Program-made: the position numbers and the translations under genes
The notes under the pieces: generated by a model
Database searches by the model: none
What the model was told of the DNA's origin: nothing
The model's input: only the letters and a program-made list of their open reading frames with translations
From: Chersky-840 sp050011815
GTDB taxonomy: Bacteria; Actinomycetota; Acidimicrobiia; Acidimicrobiales; UBA8190
Direction: 5' to 3'
NCBI GenBank assembly: GCA_050011815.1
Contig: JBEKIJ010000018.1
Location: 1-64,000 of the forward strand
DNA length: 64,000 nucleotides
Shown: positions 34,990 to 43,203 of the stretch, piece after piece
Layout: each line of letters opens with the position of its first letter
Numbering within the stretch: position 1 is the first letter of the stretch

Positions 34990-36255
34990 TTACCGGGGAC
35001 CGGCTTCCCCGCCCGGTGCCGTCGCTCCCCGCCGCGCTGCCGCCCACCGGTAGGCCGAGACGTGGTCCGCGGCGCTCGCCTCCCAGGTGTGACCGGCGGC
35101 CACCTCGAACCCGAGGCGTCGCCGTGCTTCGACCTCGGCGCCGCCCCCGAGGACCTCGCCCAGGGCGTCGGCGAGCTCGGGTACCGACCCCGGCGACACG
35201 AGGGCGGCGGCTCCCGCCGAAACCTCGGCCATGGCCGTGCCCGCCGTGGTGACGAGGGGGGCGCCACACGCCAGGGCTTCGAGGGCGGGCAGCCCGAACC
35301 CCTCCTCGAGGGCGGGGTAGGCCACCGCCGCGGCCCGCCGGAGCAGCGCCGGCACCGCCGCGTCGGGGACGTACCCGGTGGTGATGATGCGGTCCTTGCC
35401 TCGGGCCTCGCCGATCGCCCGGTCCACCGCCGCCATGCCCCAGCCGGGTTGCCCGGCGAGGACGAGCGACAGGTCGCCGTGGCGGGCGGCCACCCGGTCG
35501 AACGCCGCGACGAGGTCGGGCACGGCCTTGCGGGGCTCGAGCGTTCCCACGAACAAGACATAGGGGCGCTGCACCCCGAGCGCCCCCAGGAGGTCGTCGT
35601 CGGTCAACGGCTCGCGCTCCCCCGTGCCGTCGTCGGGCGCCGGATGCGGCTGCGGCTGCGGGCGGAAGCGGTCGTGGTCGACGCCGTGGGGCACGACGAA
35701 GACCCGACCGGTGGGCGCGCAGAGCTCGCCCAGGCGCTCGGCGGTGCGACGGCTCACGCACACGATGGCGTCGGCGCGACGCGCCGCCACGCGGATCGCC
35801 CGACGGAACACGACGACCTTGCTCCGCTCGTGCCACTCCGGGTGATCGAGGAAGGTGAGGTCGTGGATGGTCACGACGGTGGGCACCCGGGTGCGCTCGG
35901 GCATCGTGTAGTGCGGCCCGTGATGCACGTCGACCCCCTGCGCGCCGAGCAGCGCCGGGAACCGGACCTGCTCCCACACGAGCCGCGCCGGCCGGCGCCT
36001 CGGCGCCACCGCCCGCACCGTGGGGACCTGCTCCGGCGTCTCACCCGATGCGGCGCCGCCGGAACCGAGACCTCGCCAGCGGTCACCGTCGTCGCCACGG
36101 CACCACAACGTGAGGGCGATGTCGTCCCGTTGCGACAGGGCCGTGGCCAGATCGATGGTGTAGCGACCGGCGCCCACCGGTTGGGCGGGGACCGCGGTCA
36201 CGTCGAGCGAGAGCGCCAACACGTCACCGCCACCCGACAACGACGGAGTGCTCAC
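34990..36255 (-). CDS. glycosyltransferase, GT4 (group 1) family
   Basis: A 421-residue GT-B enzyme. The N-terminal domain has PVGAGRYTIDLATAL, the donor-independent Gly loop, and HHGPHYTMPER. The C-terminal domain has YVLFVGTLEPRKAVPDLVAA and AVAYPALEEGFGLPALEALA, with the EEGFGLP-x-LE donor-binding motif (the E-x7-E signature) intact. It is a retaining enzyme, probably mannosyl or related hexosyl, working at the inner membrane face. GTG 36255 overlaps the upstream stop by GTGA, so it is coupled to the next glycosyltransferase. Confidence 0.88.
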   Translation of the reverse strand: MSTPSLSGGGDVLALSLDVTAVPAQPVGAGRYTIDLATALSQRDDIALTLWCRGDDGDRWRGLGSGGAASGETPEQVPTVRAVAPRRRPARLVWEQVRFPALLGAQGVDVHHGPHYTMPERTRVPTVVTIHDLTFLDHPEWHERSKVVVFRRAIRVAARRADAIVCVSRRTAERLGELCAPTGRVFVVPHGVDHDRFRPQPQPHPAPDDGTGEREPLTDDDLLGALGVQRPYVLFVGTLEPRKAVPDLVAAFDRVAARHGDLSLVLAGQPGWGMAAVDRAIGEARGKDRIITTGYVPDAAVPALLRRAAAVAYPALEEGFGLPALEALACGAPLVTTAGTAMAEVSAGAAALVSPGSVPELADALGEVLGGGAEVEARRRLGFEVAAGHTWEASAADHVSAYRWAAARRGATAPGGEAGPR

Positions 36256-37373
36256 AGCAGCGAGCTCCACAACGCCACATGGGCACGGGCCGCCGATTCC
36301 CACGTGAGGGTGCCGGCGCGCGCCGCGCCGGCCACGGCCAGTCGGGATCGCAGCCCGTCGTCGGTGGCCACCTGCACCAGGCCCTCGGCGATCTCGTCGA
36401 CCCGGAGGGGGTCGACCTCGAAGGCGGCGCCACCGGTGGTGGGGAGCGGGCTCGCCACCACGGGCGTGCCGTAGCGCATGGCTTCGACCGGCGGCAGCCC
36501 GAATCCCTCTTCGAAGGGCACGTAGGCGAGCAGACGGGCCCGGGCATACAGCGACGCCAGGGTGCCATCACCGACGCGACCGGTGAACACGACGCCCTCC
36601 CCCCGTTCGAGCTCCGGACCCCACCCCTGCGGTCCCACCACCACCAGCGGCCACGGCTCGGGAAGCGAACGCCGGGCGGCGCCGTAGGCCTCGAACAACC
36701 GGGGCAGGTTCTTGCGCGGCTCCAAGGTGCCGACCGAGAGGAGGAACTCGCCCCGGACGCCGAGACGCTCGAGCAGCGCCGTGGCCTGCGCGTCGTCGCG
36801 GTCGCGCAGGAAGTCCGAGCCCAGCGGGATCACCGACACCGCCCCCTCGGGTGCGCCCGCTTCCCTGAGGTCACCGGCCACGCCCTCGGAGGGCACCACG
36901 AAGTGCGTGGCGTGGCGCAGGGCGCGTTGCAGCGACGCCTCGTGCCACCGTCGGCCCCGACGGGGGTAGTCCTCGGGCCGATGCCGCCAGGCCACGTCGT
37001 GAATGGCGACGACAGCCACGCTCGGAGGGCGCGATCCGCGACGCCCCAGAGGGGGGACCGCCACCGACACGGCATGCACGACGTCGAAGCCGGGCGGGGC
37101 GTGGACCAAGGCGTGGTCCCACATCCGCGTCAGCACCGGCCCCGGGAGGCGCGAGGCGATGAGCGGGTGGCCGAAGCCCTCGAGGGGATCGGGGCCCGCG
37201 CCCCCGCGGCTCGCGTACAGCGTCACCCGGGGAACCGACACCGGCCCGCCCTCCAACGCCGCCAAGCCGCCCAACAGTCCCCGCACGTAGGTGCCGATCC
37301 CCCCCGGCACCCGGCGCCGCAGCTGCTCGGCGACGAGCAGCACGCCGGCGCGCTCGCGCCACAGGTCGTCCAC
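36252..37373 (-). CDS. glycosyltransferase, GT4 (group 1) family
   Basis: 373 residues with the same GT-B layout as its neighbours: N-terminal VPGGIGTYVRGLLGGLA, central FLLSVGTLEPRKNLPRLFEA, and the C-terminal donor motif YVPFEEGFGLPPVEAM. The start at GTG 37373 has AGGAG 7 nt upstream. A much longer open frame upstream is an out-of-register reading of the next gene. The three GT4 genes in a row are alike but differ in the N-terminal acceptor-side domain, suggesting successive additions to one glycan rather than recent duplication. Confidence 0.88.
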   Translation of the reverse strand: MDDLWRERAGVLLVAEQLRRRVPGGIGTYVRGLLGGLAALEGGPVSVPRVTLYASRGGAGPDPLEGFGHPLIASRLPGPVLTRMWDHALVHAPPGFDVVHAVSVAVPPLGRRGSRPPSVAVVAIHDVAWRHRPEDYPRRGRRWHEASLQRALRHATHFVVPSEGVAGDLREAGAPEGAVSVIPLGSDFLRDRDDAQATALLERLGVRGEFLLSVGTLEPRKNLPRLFEAYGAARRSLPEPWPLVVVGPQGWGPELERGEGVVFTGRVGDGTLASLYARARLLAYVPFEEGFGLPPVEAMRYGTPVVASPLPTTGGAAFEVDPLRVDEIAEGLVQVATDDGLRSRLAVAGAARAGTLTWESAARAHVALWSSLL

Positions 37374-37383
37374 TCCCCGTCTC

Positions 37384-38553
37384 CTAGCGCGCGCCGGCGG
37401 CGTCGGCGTACAGCGCGGCCAGGCCCGCCCCGCACGCCTCCCACGTGAACCGGGCCGCCCGACACCGTCCCTTGTCGACGAGCGCAGCCCGCTCATCGGC
37501 GTCGTCCAACACCGACCCGAGCGCTCCCGCCAGGGCGTCGATGTCGCGCGGCGCCACCACCACGGCCCCGTCGCCCACGATCTCGGGCACCGCACCCGCT
37601 GCGCTCGCCACCACGGGGACACCGGCGGCCATCGCCTCCAGCGGCGGGAACCCGAATCCCTCGTACACCGACGGGAACGCCAGCAGCACGGCCCCGCGCA
37701 GCCAGCGCACCAGCTCGTCGTCGGGGACATACCCGAGGGCCACGATGCGTTCCCGGTGCGGCGACGCCTCCACCGCCTCGTGGAACGCGGTGGCCCCCCA
37801 CCCGTCCCCGCCGGCGACGACGAGGGCGACCTCGGGCCGGGACCCGGCCACGAGGTCGAAGGCGCGCACGAGCCCGGGGTAGTCCTTGCGCGGCTCGATG
37901 GTCCCGACGGCCAACACATAGCGCGCCGTCCCCGCGGGCAACGGAGTCGGCGCCACGTCGCCACGGGCATCGGGCACGTCGACATGGGGCACGTCGCCAT
38001 AGGGCACGCCGTGGTAGACGACGCGCACACGATCGGGATCGGCGCCGAACTCGGCCACCACCTCGTCGGCCACGAACCGCGACGGGGTGTGGACCCAGGC
38101 GCCCTCGGAGAGGGCCCTGCGGACCATGGCGGGGAAGCCGAGGGTGGGTCGGTCGCAGAGCTCGGGAAAGCGCACGGTGGTGAGGTCGTGCACGGTCACG
38201 ACCCGCGCCGCGTGGCGCGTGGGGGGGACGACGAAGTTGGTCCCGTGGACGACGTCGACCGGTCCCACGAACCATTCCAGGGCCGGGCCGCCCAGGTGCG
38301 CCCAGGCCAGGTGCAGCGGACGGGCCGGCATGGCCCGCTGGCCGACACGGACGCCGGCGGGTACCAGAGGAGGCAGCCGATGGCGCCGCCGCCAGGTGAC
38401 GGCGAAGGCGTCCACGTCGAGCTCGGGGCGCGGGGCGAGCGCTCCCAGGGCGCCCTCGCAGAAGCGGCCCACACCCGTTCTCGTGCCGAGCAGGGGCGTG
38501 GCGTCGACGGCCACCCGCAGGCGCTCGCTGTTCGATGGCGCTCCCGGCGGCAC
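37384..38553 (-). CDS. glycosyltransferase, GT4 (group 1) family
   Basis: 389 residues. GTRTGVGRFCEGALGAL gives the N-terminal Gly loop and HDLTTVRFPEL the usual acceptor-side His. YVLAVGTIEPRKDYPGLVRA starts the second Rossmann domain, and LLAFPSVYEGFGFPPLEAMA is the donor motif. It is the first gene of the run 38553-34083. GTG 38553 has GAAAGG about 9 nt upstream. It is divergent from cofD, with 58 bp between the start codons. Acceptor and sugar are unknown. Confidence 0.88.
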   Translation of the reverse strand: MPPGAPSNSERLRVAVDATPLLGTRTGVGRFCEGALGALAPRPELDVDAFAVTWRRRHRLPPLVPAGVRVGQRAMPARPLHLAWAHLGGPALEWFVGPVDVVHGTNFVVPPTRHAARVVTVHDLTTVRFPELCDRPTLGFPAMVRRALSEGAWVHTPSRFVADEVVAEFGADPDRVRVVYHGVPYGDVPHVDVPDARGDVAPTPLPAGTARYVLAVGTIEPRKDYPGLVRAFDLVAGSRPEVALVVAGGDGWGATAFHEAVEASPHRERIVALGYVPDDELVRWLRGAVLLAFPSVYEGFGFPPLEAMAAGVPVVASAAGAVPEIVGDGAVVVAPRDIDALAGALGSVLDDADERAALVDKGRCRAARFTWEACGAGLAALYADAAGAR

Positions 38554-38599
38554 CGGTCGAGCCTTTCACACGGGGAGCGGGGGGTAGGTGGTCGGCCAT

Positions 38600-38605
38600 T
38601 AGCCT
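38600..38605 (+). promoter_or_regulatory. -10 box of leaderless cofD-cofE promoter
   Basis: TAGCCT ends 6 nt before the cofD GTG at 38612, so transcription should begin at or next to the start codon. No ribosome-binding site is present. Confidence 0.5.
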
Positions 38606-38611
38606 GGCGCC

Positions 38612-39568
38612 GTGATCACCGCCCTCGCAGGAGGCGTAGGGGCCGCCCGCCTCCTGCGCGGCATGGTGCGCGTCGTCGCGCCCCACGAGGTCACCGCCGT
38701 GGTCAACACGGGGGACGACACCGAGCTCCACGGCCTGCACATCAGCCCCGATCTCGACACCGTGACCTACACCCTGGCGGGGTTGAACGACGACGAGCGC
38801 GGCTGGGGGCTCGCCGGCGAGTCGTGGCACGTCATGGACAGCCTCGAGCGACTGGGCGGCCAGACCTGGTTCCGCCTCGGGGACCACGACCTCGCCACCC
38901 ACCTCTACCGCACCCAACGGTTGGCCGAGGGGGCGACCCTGTCCCAGGTGACCGCGGAGATCACGCAGTCCCTCGGCGTGGACGTCACGCTCCTCCCCAT
39001 GTCCGACGACGAGGTCCGCACCCGGCTGACGCTCCTCGGGGGCCCCGAGGTCTCCTTCCAGGAGTACTTCGTGGGTCACCGCCACGACGTGGCCGTGTCG
39101 TCGGTCCGGTTCGTCGGCGCCGAGGAGGCCGGGCCCGCCCCCGGGGTGCTCGACGCCCTGGCCGGTGCCGAGGTCGTGGTGGTGTGCCCCTCCAACCCCG
39201 TCGTGTCGATCGGTCCGGTGCTGGCCGTGCCGGGGATCGCCGACGCGCTGCGGGCCCGTCGTGACCAGGTGGTGGCGGTCTCCCCCATCATCGCCGGCGC
39301 GGCGTTGAAGGGCCCCGCCGACCGGCTCATGGCGGAGTTGGGTCGCGAGGCGACGGTGGTCGGGGTGGCGCGCGGCTACGGAGACTTCGTGGGAACGCTG
39401 GTGATCGACGACGCCGACGCCGCCTTGGCCGGCGAGGTCGAGGCCTGCGGGGTGCGGTGCGTCGTGGCCCCGACGGTCATGCACAGCCCCGACCACGCCG
39501 CCGCGCTGGCCACGCTCCTCCTCGATGCGGTCCGCCCGTCGGGCGCCGCCCGGGGCACCCGGCGGTGA
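38612..39568 (+). CDS. cofD: 2-phospho-L-lactate transferase (FbiA/CofD), coenzyme F420 biosynthesis
   Basis: 318 residues. The N-terminus ITALAGGVGAARLLRGM and the following VVNTGDDTELHGLHISPDLD, with its metal-binding Asp pair, are diagnostic of CofD. Later motifs are RLGDHDLATHLYRT and VVVVCPSNPVVSIGPVLAVPG. It joins a phospholactyl-type group (phosphoenolpyruvyl in mycobacteria) to Fo, forming the core of F420-0. It overlaps cofE by GTGA, so the two steps are coupled. Its neighbourhood next to envelope sugar genes matches fbiA/fbiB in mycobacteria. Confidence 0.96.
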   Translation: MITALAGGVGAARLLRGMVRVVAPHEVTAVVNTGDDTELHGLHISPDLDTVTYTLAGLNDDERGWGLAGESWHVMDSLERLGGQTWFRLGDHDLATHLYRTQRLAEGATLSQVTAEITQSLGVDVTLLPMSDDEVRTRLTLLGGPEVSFQEYFVGHRHDVAVSSVRFVGAEEAGPAPGVLDALAGAEVVVVCPSNPVVSIGPVLAVPGIADALRARRDQVVAVSPIIAGAALKGPADRLMAELGREATVVGVARGYGDFVGTLVIDDADAALAGEVEACGVRCVVAPTVMHSPDHAAALATLLLDAVRPSGAARGTRR

Positions 39569-39624
39569 CGCCGGGGGCGGTGACGCCGGGGGCGGTGACG
39601 CCGGGGGCGGTGACGCCGGGGGCG
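39565..39624 (+). repeat. four perfect 15-bp repeats at the start of cofE
   Basis: GTGACGCCGGGGGCG occurs four times in exact tandem; a weaker fifth element (CTGACC) follows. Each unit encodes VTPGA and supplies a GTG codon in the cofE frame. Only the first copy overlaps the cofD stop codon. Confidence 0.95.
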
Positions 39625-40314
39625 CTGACCGTGCTCCCGGTCACGGGCCTGGGTGAGATCCGACGAGGCGACGACCTCGCCACCCTCATCGCCGGGGCCG
39701 TCGACCTCCTCGACGGCGACGTGGTCGTCGTCACCCAGAAGATCGTCTCCAAGTCCGAGGGCGCCATGGTGCCGATCGACCCCGACGACCCCGCCGACCG
39801 GATCCGCATCATCGAGTCGGAGTCGGTGCGCATCCTGCGACGGCGGGGGGACCTGGTGATCTCCGAGACGCGCCACGGATTCGTCTGCGCCAACGCCGGA
39901 GTCGACCTCTCCAACGTGGAACGGGGGTGGGCGGCCCTGCTCCCCGAGGACTCCGACCGATCGGCGAGGCGGATCCGCGACGGCCTGCGCGCCGCCACCG
40001 GGCGGGAGGTGGCGGTCGTGGTCTCCGACACCTTCGGGCGGGCCTGGCGCAAGGGCGTCATCGACGTCGCCATCGGGTGCGCGGGACTGGCGGCGGTCGT
40101 CGACCTGCGGGGAACCGCGGATGCCATGGGACGCGACCTCATGGCGACCGAGGTGTGCGTGGCCGACGAGGTGGCGTCGGCGGCGGAGCTCGTCATGGGC
40201 AAGGCCAGCTCCGTCCCGGTGGCGGTCGTGCGTGGCATCGACCCCGCCTGGCTGCGTCGGGGGTCGGTGGCAGAGGAGATCCTGCGACCACCGGCCGAAG
40301 ACCTCTTCCGCTGA
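39565..40314 (+). CDS. cofE: coenzyme F420-0:L-glutamate ligase
   Basis: 249 residues by the longest reading. The CofE core starts at TVLPVTGLGEIRRGDDLATL, with VVVTQKIVSKSEGA, ETRHGFVCANAGVDLSN and VVVSDTFGRAWRKG as family signatures for GTP- and metal-dependent glutamate addition. It lacks the C-terminal nitroreductase domain that makes mycobacterial FbiB bifunctional. The N-terminus is four repeats of VTPGA, encoded by four 15-bp repeats that each begin with GTG, so four in-frame starts are available. The first overlaps the cofD stop (GTGA) and was chosen for coupling. Confidence 0.93.
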   Translation: MTPGAVTPGAVTPGAVTPGALTVLPVTGLGEIRRGDDLATLIAGAVDLLDGDVVVVTQKIVSKSEGAMVPIDPDDPADRIRIIESESVRILRRRGDLVISETRHGFVCANAGVDLSNVERGWAALLPEDSDRSARRIRDGLRAATGREVAVVVSDTFGRAWRKGVIDVAIGCAGLAAVVDLRGTADAMGRDLMATEVCVADEVASAAELVMGKASSVPVAVVRGIDPAWLRRGSVAEEILRPPAEDLFR

Positions 40315-40350
40315 GCACGCCGTCACGGACCGGCGTGCGCGCCTCGGTCT

Positions 40351-41304
40351 TCAGGAACCCGGTCGGCTCCTCGCGAAGTCGAGCACCCCGTCCACACCGG
40401 CTTCGAGATCGGTCCACGCCCGCCATCCCAGGTGGAGGCCGGCGCGTTCGGGGTCGAGGGCGCTGCGCTGGATCTCACCGGTGCGGGGCGGGGCATGGAC
40501 CGGCGGGGTCGGGGAGCCCGATCGTTCGCCCATGACGCGAGCGAGCTCGTTCACCGAGACCTCGTTCCCGGTGCCGATGTTGAGGACGAGGCCACCGCCG
40601 CGCGTGGCGGCCCGCACGAAGGCGTCCACGACGTCGTCGACGTAGACGAAGTCGCGCGTCTGCTCACCGTCGCCGTAGATCGTCACCGCCTCGCCCCGGA
40701 GGACCTTGTCCGAGAAGATCGCCACCACGCCGGCCTCGCCGTGGGGGTCCTGGCGGGGCCCGTAGACGTTGGCGAGGGCCAGCGCGCAGAACTCGACCGA
40801 GTGCAGCTCCCGGTAGGCCACGAGATAGTCGATGGCCGCCATCTTCGACACGCCGTAGGGAGAGAGGGGGCGACGGGGGTGCGACTCCTTCACGGGGAGC
40901 TCCGCGGGATCGCATTCCCCGTAGAGGGTGCCGCCGCTGGCGGCGAAGGCCACGCGCGCCGTGCCCGCGGCCCGGGCCCCTTCGAGCACCCGCAGGGTGC
41001 CCAGGATGTTGATATCGGCGTCGAACACCGGACGCTGCACCGACACCCGCACGTCGGCCTGGGCGGCCAGGTGGAAGACCACCTCGGGCCGGCGCCTCGC
41101 CATCACCTCGACGAGCTCGTCGGAGCGGATGTCGAGCTGGTGGAAGGTGAGGGCGTGGCCGGCCGACGCCCGAGCGTCGGCCAGATTGCCGAGGGTGCCC
41201 GTGGACAGGTCGTCGACCACGTCGACGCTGTGGCCCTCGGCCAGCAGGCGGTCCACGAGGTTGGAGCCGATGAACCCGGCGCCGCCGGTCACCATCACCT
41301 GCAC
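40351..41304 (-). CDS. NAD-dependent sugar epimerase (UDP-glucose 4-epimerase-like)
   Basis: A 317-residue extended SDR. The Rossmann motif is TGGAGFIGSNLVDRLL, the catalytic Ser/Thr and Tyr-x3-Lys are in FAASGGTLYGE and SPYGVSKMAAIDY, and the substrate segment is ALALANVYGPRQDPHGEAGVV, as in GalE-type epimerases of actinobacteria. It probably interconverts a UDP-hexose such as UDP-glucose/UDP-galactose. It is the last gene of the nine-gene minus-strand operon and is convergent with cofE. It starts 8 bp after the ManC-like gene. Confidence 0.88.
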   Translation of the reverse strand: MQVMVTGGAGFIGSNLVDRLLAEGHSVDVVDDLSTGTLGNLADARASAGHALTFHQLDIRSDELVEVMARRRPEVVFHLAAQADVRVSVQRPVFDADINILGTLRVLEGARAAGTARVAFAASGGTLYGECDPAELPVKESHPRRPLSPYGVSKMAAIDYLVAYRELHSVEFCALALANVYGPRQDPHGEAGVVAIFSDKVLRGEAVTIYGDGEQTRDFVYVDDVVDAFVRAATRGGGLVLNIGTGNEVSVNELARVMGERSGSPTPPVHAPPRTGEIQRSALDPERAGLHLGWRAWTDLEAGVDGVLDFARSRPGS

Positions 41305-41311
41305 GGCGGCC

Positions 41312-42400
41312 TCACGAGGGCATCTCGGCGGGCACCCGGGCGTTGGTCAGCTGGGTTCCCGCCTCCACCACGACCTCGTCACCCACGACGGTCACCGGGG
41401 CCAGGTCGCATCCCTCGGCGACCACGCACCGGTGGCCCAGGATCGAGCCCGACACCCGGGCCACCGCTCCCACCCGGGCGCCCGCCAGGAGCACGGAGTT
41501 CTCGACATGGGCCCCCCGCTCCACCACGCTGTGGGCACCGAGGACGCTGTTGATCACGGTGGCGTCGTGGGCGATCTCGGCACCGGGGCCGAGCAGGCTC
41601 GAGGGCTCCACGTGGCCGCGCACGAGGGGGGCGCCGAGCATCCACACCCCCACCGACACCTGGAGGGCGCCGGGCGCCGGCGGCGATCCCCGGGAGCCGT
41701 CGACCAGGTCGGCGTTGGCCCGGAGGTAGGCCTCGGGAACCCCGATGTCGAGCCAGTAGGCGTCGCTGGCCAAGGCGAAGACCGCGCCCCGTGCCGCCAG
41801 AGCGGGAAAGGTCTCGCGCTCCACCGAGACACGGCGGTTGGCGGGGATGTCCGCGAGCACCTCGGGTTCCAGGACATAGGTGCCGGCATTGATGAGGTTG
41901 GTGGGCACGAGTTCGGGGGGCGGCTTCTCGACGAATTCGATGACGCGGCCCTCGGCGTCGGTGGGGACGACACCGAACCTCGAGGGGTCGTCCACCGCCT
42001 TCAGGTGGATCGTGGCCAGGGCCCCGTGGGAGCGGTGGAAGGCGACGAGGGCGGAGGTGTCGACGTCGGTGAGCACGTCACCGTTGACCACGATGAAGGT
42101 CTCGTGGATGCCGGCGTGTCTCGCCGCGAAGGCGATGGCACCGGCGGTGTCGAGCGGTTCGGGCTCCACCGCGTAGTCGAGGCGGACGCCGGCCGCGAGG
42201 TGGTGGGGATAGGCGGCGATGAAGGCGTCGGGTCGATACCCGAGCGAGAGGACCGCCTCGTCCACACCGTGGGCGGACAGATGGGCCAGCACCCGCTCCA
42301 GCATGGGGACTTCCGCCACCGGCAGGAGCTGCTTCGGTGTCGTGTAGGTGAGGGGACGGAGTCTCGTCCCTTGGCCACCCAGGAGGACTATGGCCCTCAC
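41312..42400 (-). CDS. NDP-sugar pyrophosphorylase with left-handed beta-helix tail (ManC/GlmU-like)
   Basis: 362 residues. Residues 1-240 form the nucleotidyltransferase domain: LLGGQGTRLRPLTYTTPKQL, FIVVNGDVLTDVDTS and VIEFVEKPPPEL. The C-terminal 110 show hexapeptide-like repeats (VINSVLGAHSVVERGAHVEN) of a left-handed beta-helix. Most likely a mannose-1-phosphate guanylyltransferase, because it occupies the place of manC beside wbbL in mycobacteria; a glucose-1-phosphate enzyme cannot be excluded. GTG 42400 overlaps the upstream stop (GTGA). Confidence 0.85.
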   Translation of the reverse strand: MRAIVLLGGQGTRLRPLTYTTPKQLLPVAEVPMLERVLAHLSAHGVDEAVLSLGYRPDAFIAAYPHHLAAGVRLDYAVEPEPLDTAGAIAFAARHAGIHETFIVVNGDVLTDVDTSALVAFHRSHGALATIHLKAVDDPSRFGVVPTDAEGRVIEFVEKPPPELVPTNLINAGTYVLEPEVLADIPANRRVSVERETFPALAARGAVFALASDAYWLDIGVPEAYLRANADLVDGSRGSPPAPGALQVSVGVWMLGAPLVRGHVEPSSLLGPGAEIAHDATVINSVLGAHSVVERGAHVENSVLLAGARVGAVARVSGSILGHRCVVAEGCDLAPVTVVGDEVVVEAGTQLTNARVPAEMPS

Positions 42401-43188
42401 TTGGTGGTGGTCGACGTCACTGTCGTCGTTGCCGTGGTCGACGGCTTGGTGGTGACGGTGGTCGCCGTGGCCGGAGCGGTGGTGACGGTGGACGGCGCCG
42501 TGGTCGTCGTCGCCGATCCGGCGCGGTCGGTCAGCATGGCCGTGATCGAGCTCGGCTTGGGCACCGACGCCCCCGAGGGCACGAAGGCCACGGTGATGAG
42601 CTGGCCGTCGGCGAGCTTGATGGTGGTCGGGTCGTGGAAGACCGAGGGATCGTTCGAGCCCGGGGGGGTGAAGCTCGGCCACACCTTGATCTGGAGCTGG
42701 CCCGTCTTCCCCGCGTCGGGGGAGGCGGTCGGGCATTTCTGGCCGTTGGTGAACTTCGCCTTGCCCGGGATCTGCAGGGTGTCGGTCGTGAGCTTCAACT
42801 TGGGATAGGTCGCCACGAACCGGGCCAGGGTGGCGTTGTTCCCCGCGTCCTTGGCGGTGGTGGGGGCCACCTGGATCACGCCGTCACCGTCGGTGCGGAT
42901 CCCGGGGATGGGCGAGGTCGACGCGTTCGGATTGGCGGCCAGGTTCGGCTCGATCGTGCCGCACACGTCGAAGCCGAGCGCCTGGTACCAGTGGACGCCG
43001 ATGGCGGGCTGGGCCGCGGGGGCGGGGTGCTGGCGCTCGTAGCGGCTGTAGACGATCAGGGCCACGCCGAGCAGGCAGATCATGGCCAGGCTGGAGTACC
43101 ACTTCATGGGCCTCTGCCCGCGGTAGCTCCGCCCTCCTCCGGTGGCGCCGGCGCGCGCCACCCACTTTCCGCTATCTCCCCTGGCCAT
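42397..43188 (-). CDS. membrane-anchored protein with Thr-rich tail, unknown function
   Basis: 263 residues. A basic cytoplasmic tail of about 28 residues precedes one membrane helix (SSLAMICLLGVALIVYS, about 32-48). The external domain starts HPAPAAQPAIGVHWYQALGF and has two Cys (VCGTIEP and NGQKCPT) that may pair. From about residue 225 it is almost only Thr, Ala, Val and Ser, a mucin-like tail that could be O-glycosylated. I do not recognise the family. It sits between a ManC-like enzyme and the WbbL-like transferase and is coupled to the former by GTGA, so a role in the same polysaccharide pathway is likely. Confidence 0.75.
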   Translation of the reverse strand: MARGDSGKWVARAGATGGGRSYRGQRPMKWYSSLAMICLLGVALIVYSRYERQHPAPAAQPAIGVHWYQALGFDVCGTIEPNLAANPNASTSPIPGIRTDGDGVIQVAPTTAKDAGNNATLARFVATYPKLKLTTDTLQIPGKAKFTNGQKCPTASPDAGKTGQLQIKVWPSFTPPGSNDPSVFHDPTTIKLADGQLITVAFVPSGASVPKPSSITAMLTDRAGSATTTTAPSTVTTAPATATTVTTKPSTTATTTVTSTTTK

Positions 43189-43203
43189 GGTCGGGCGCCA
43201 ACC

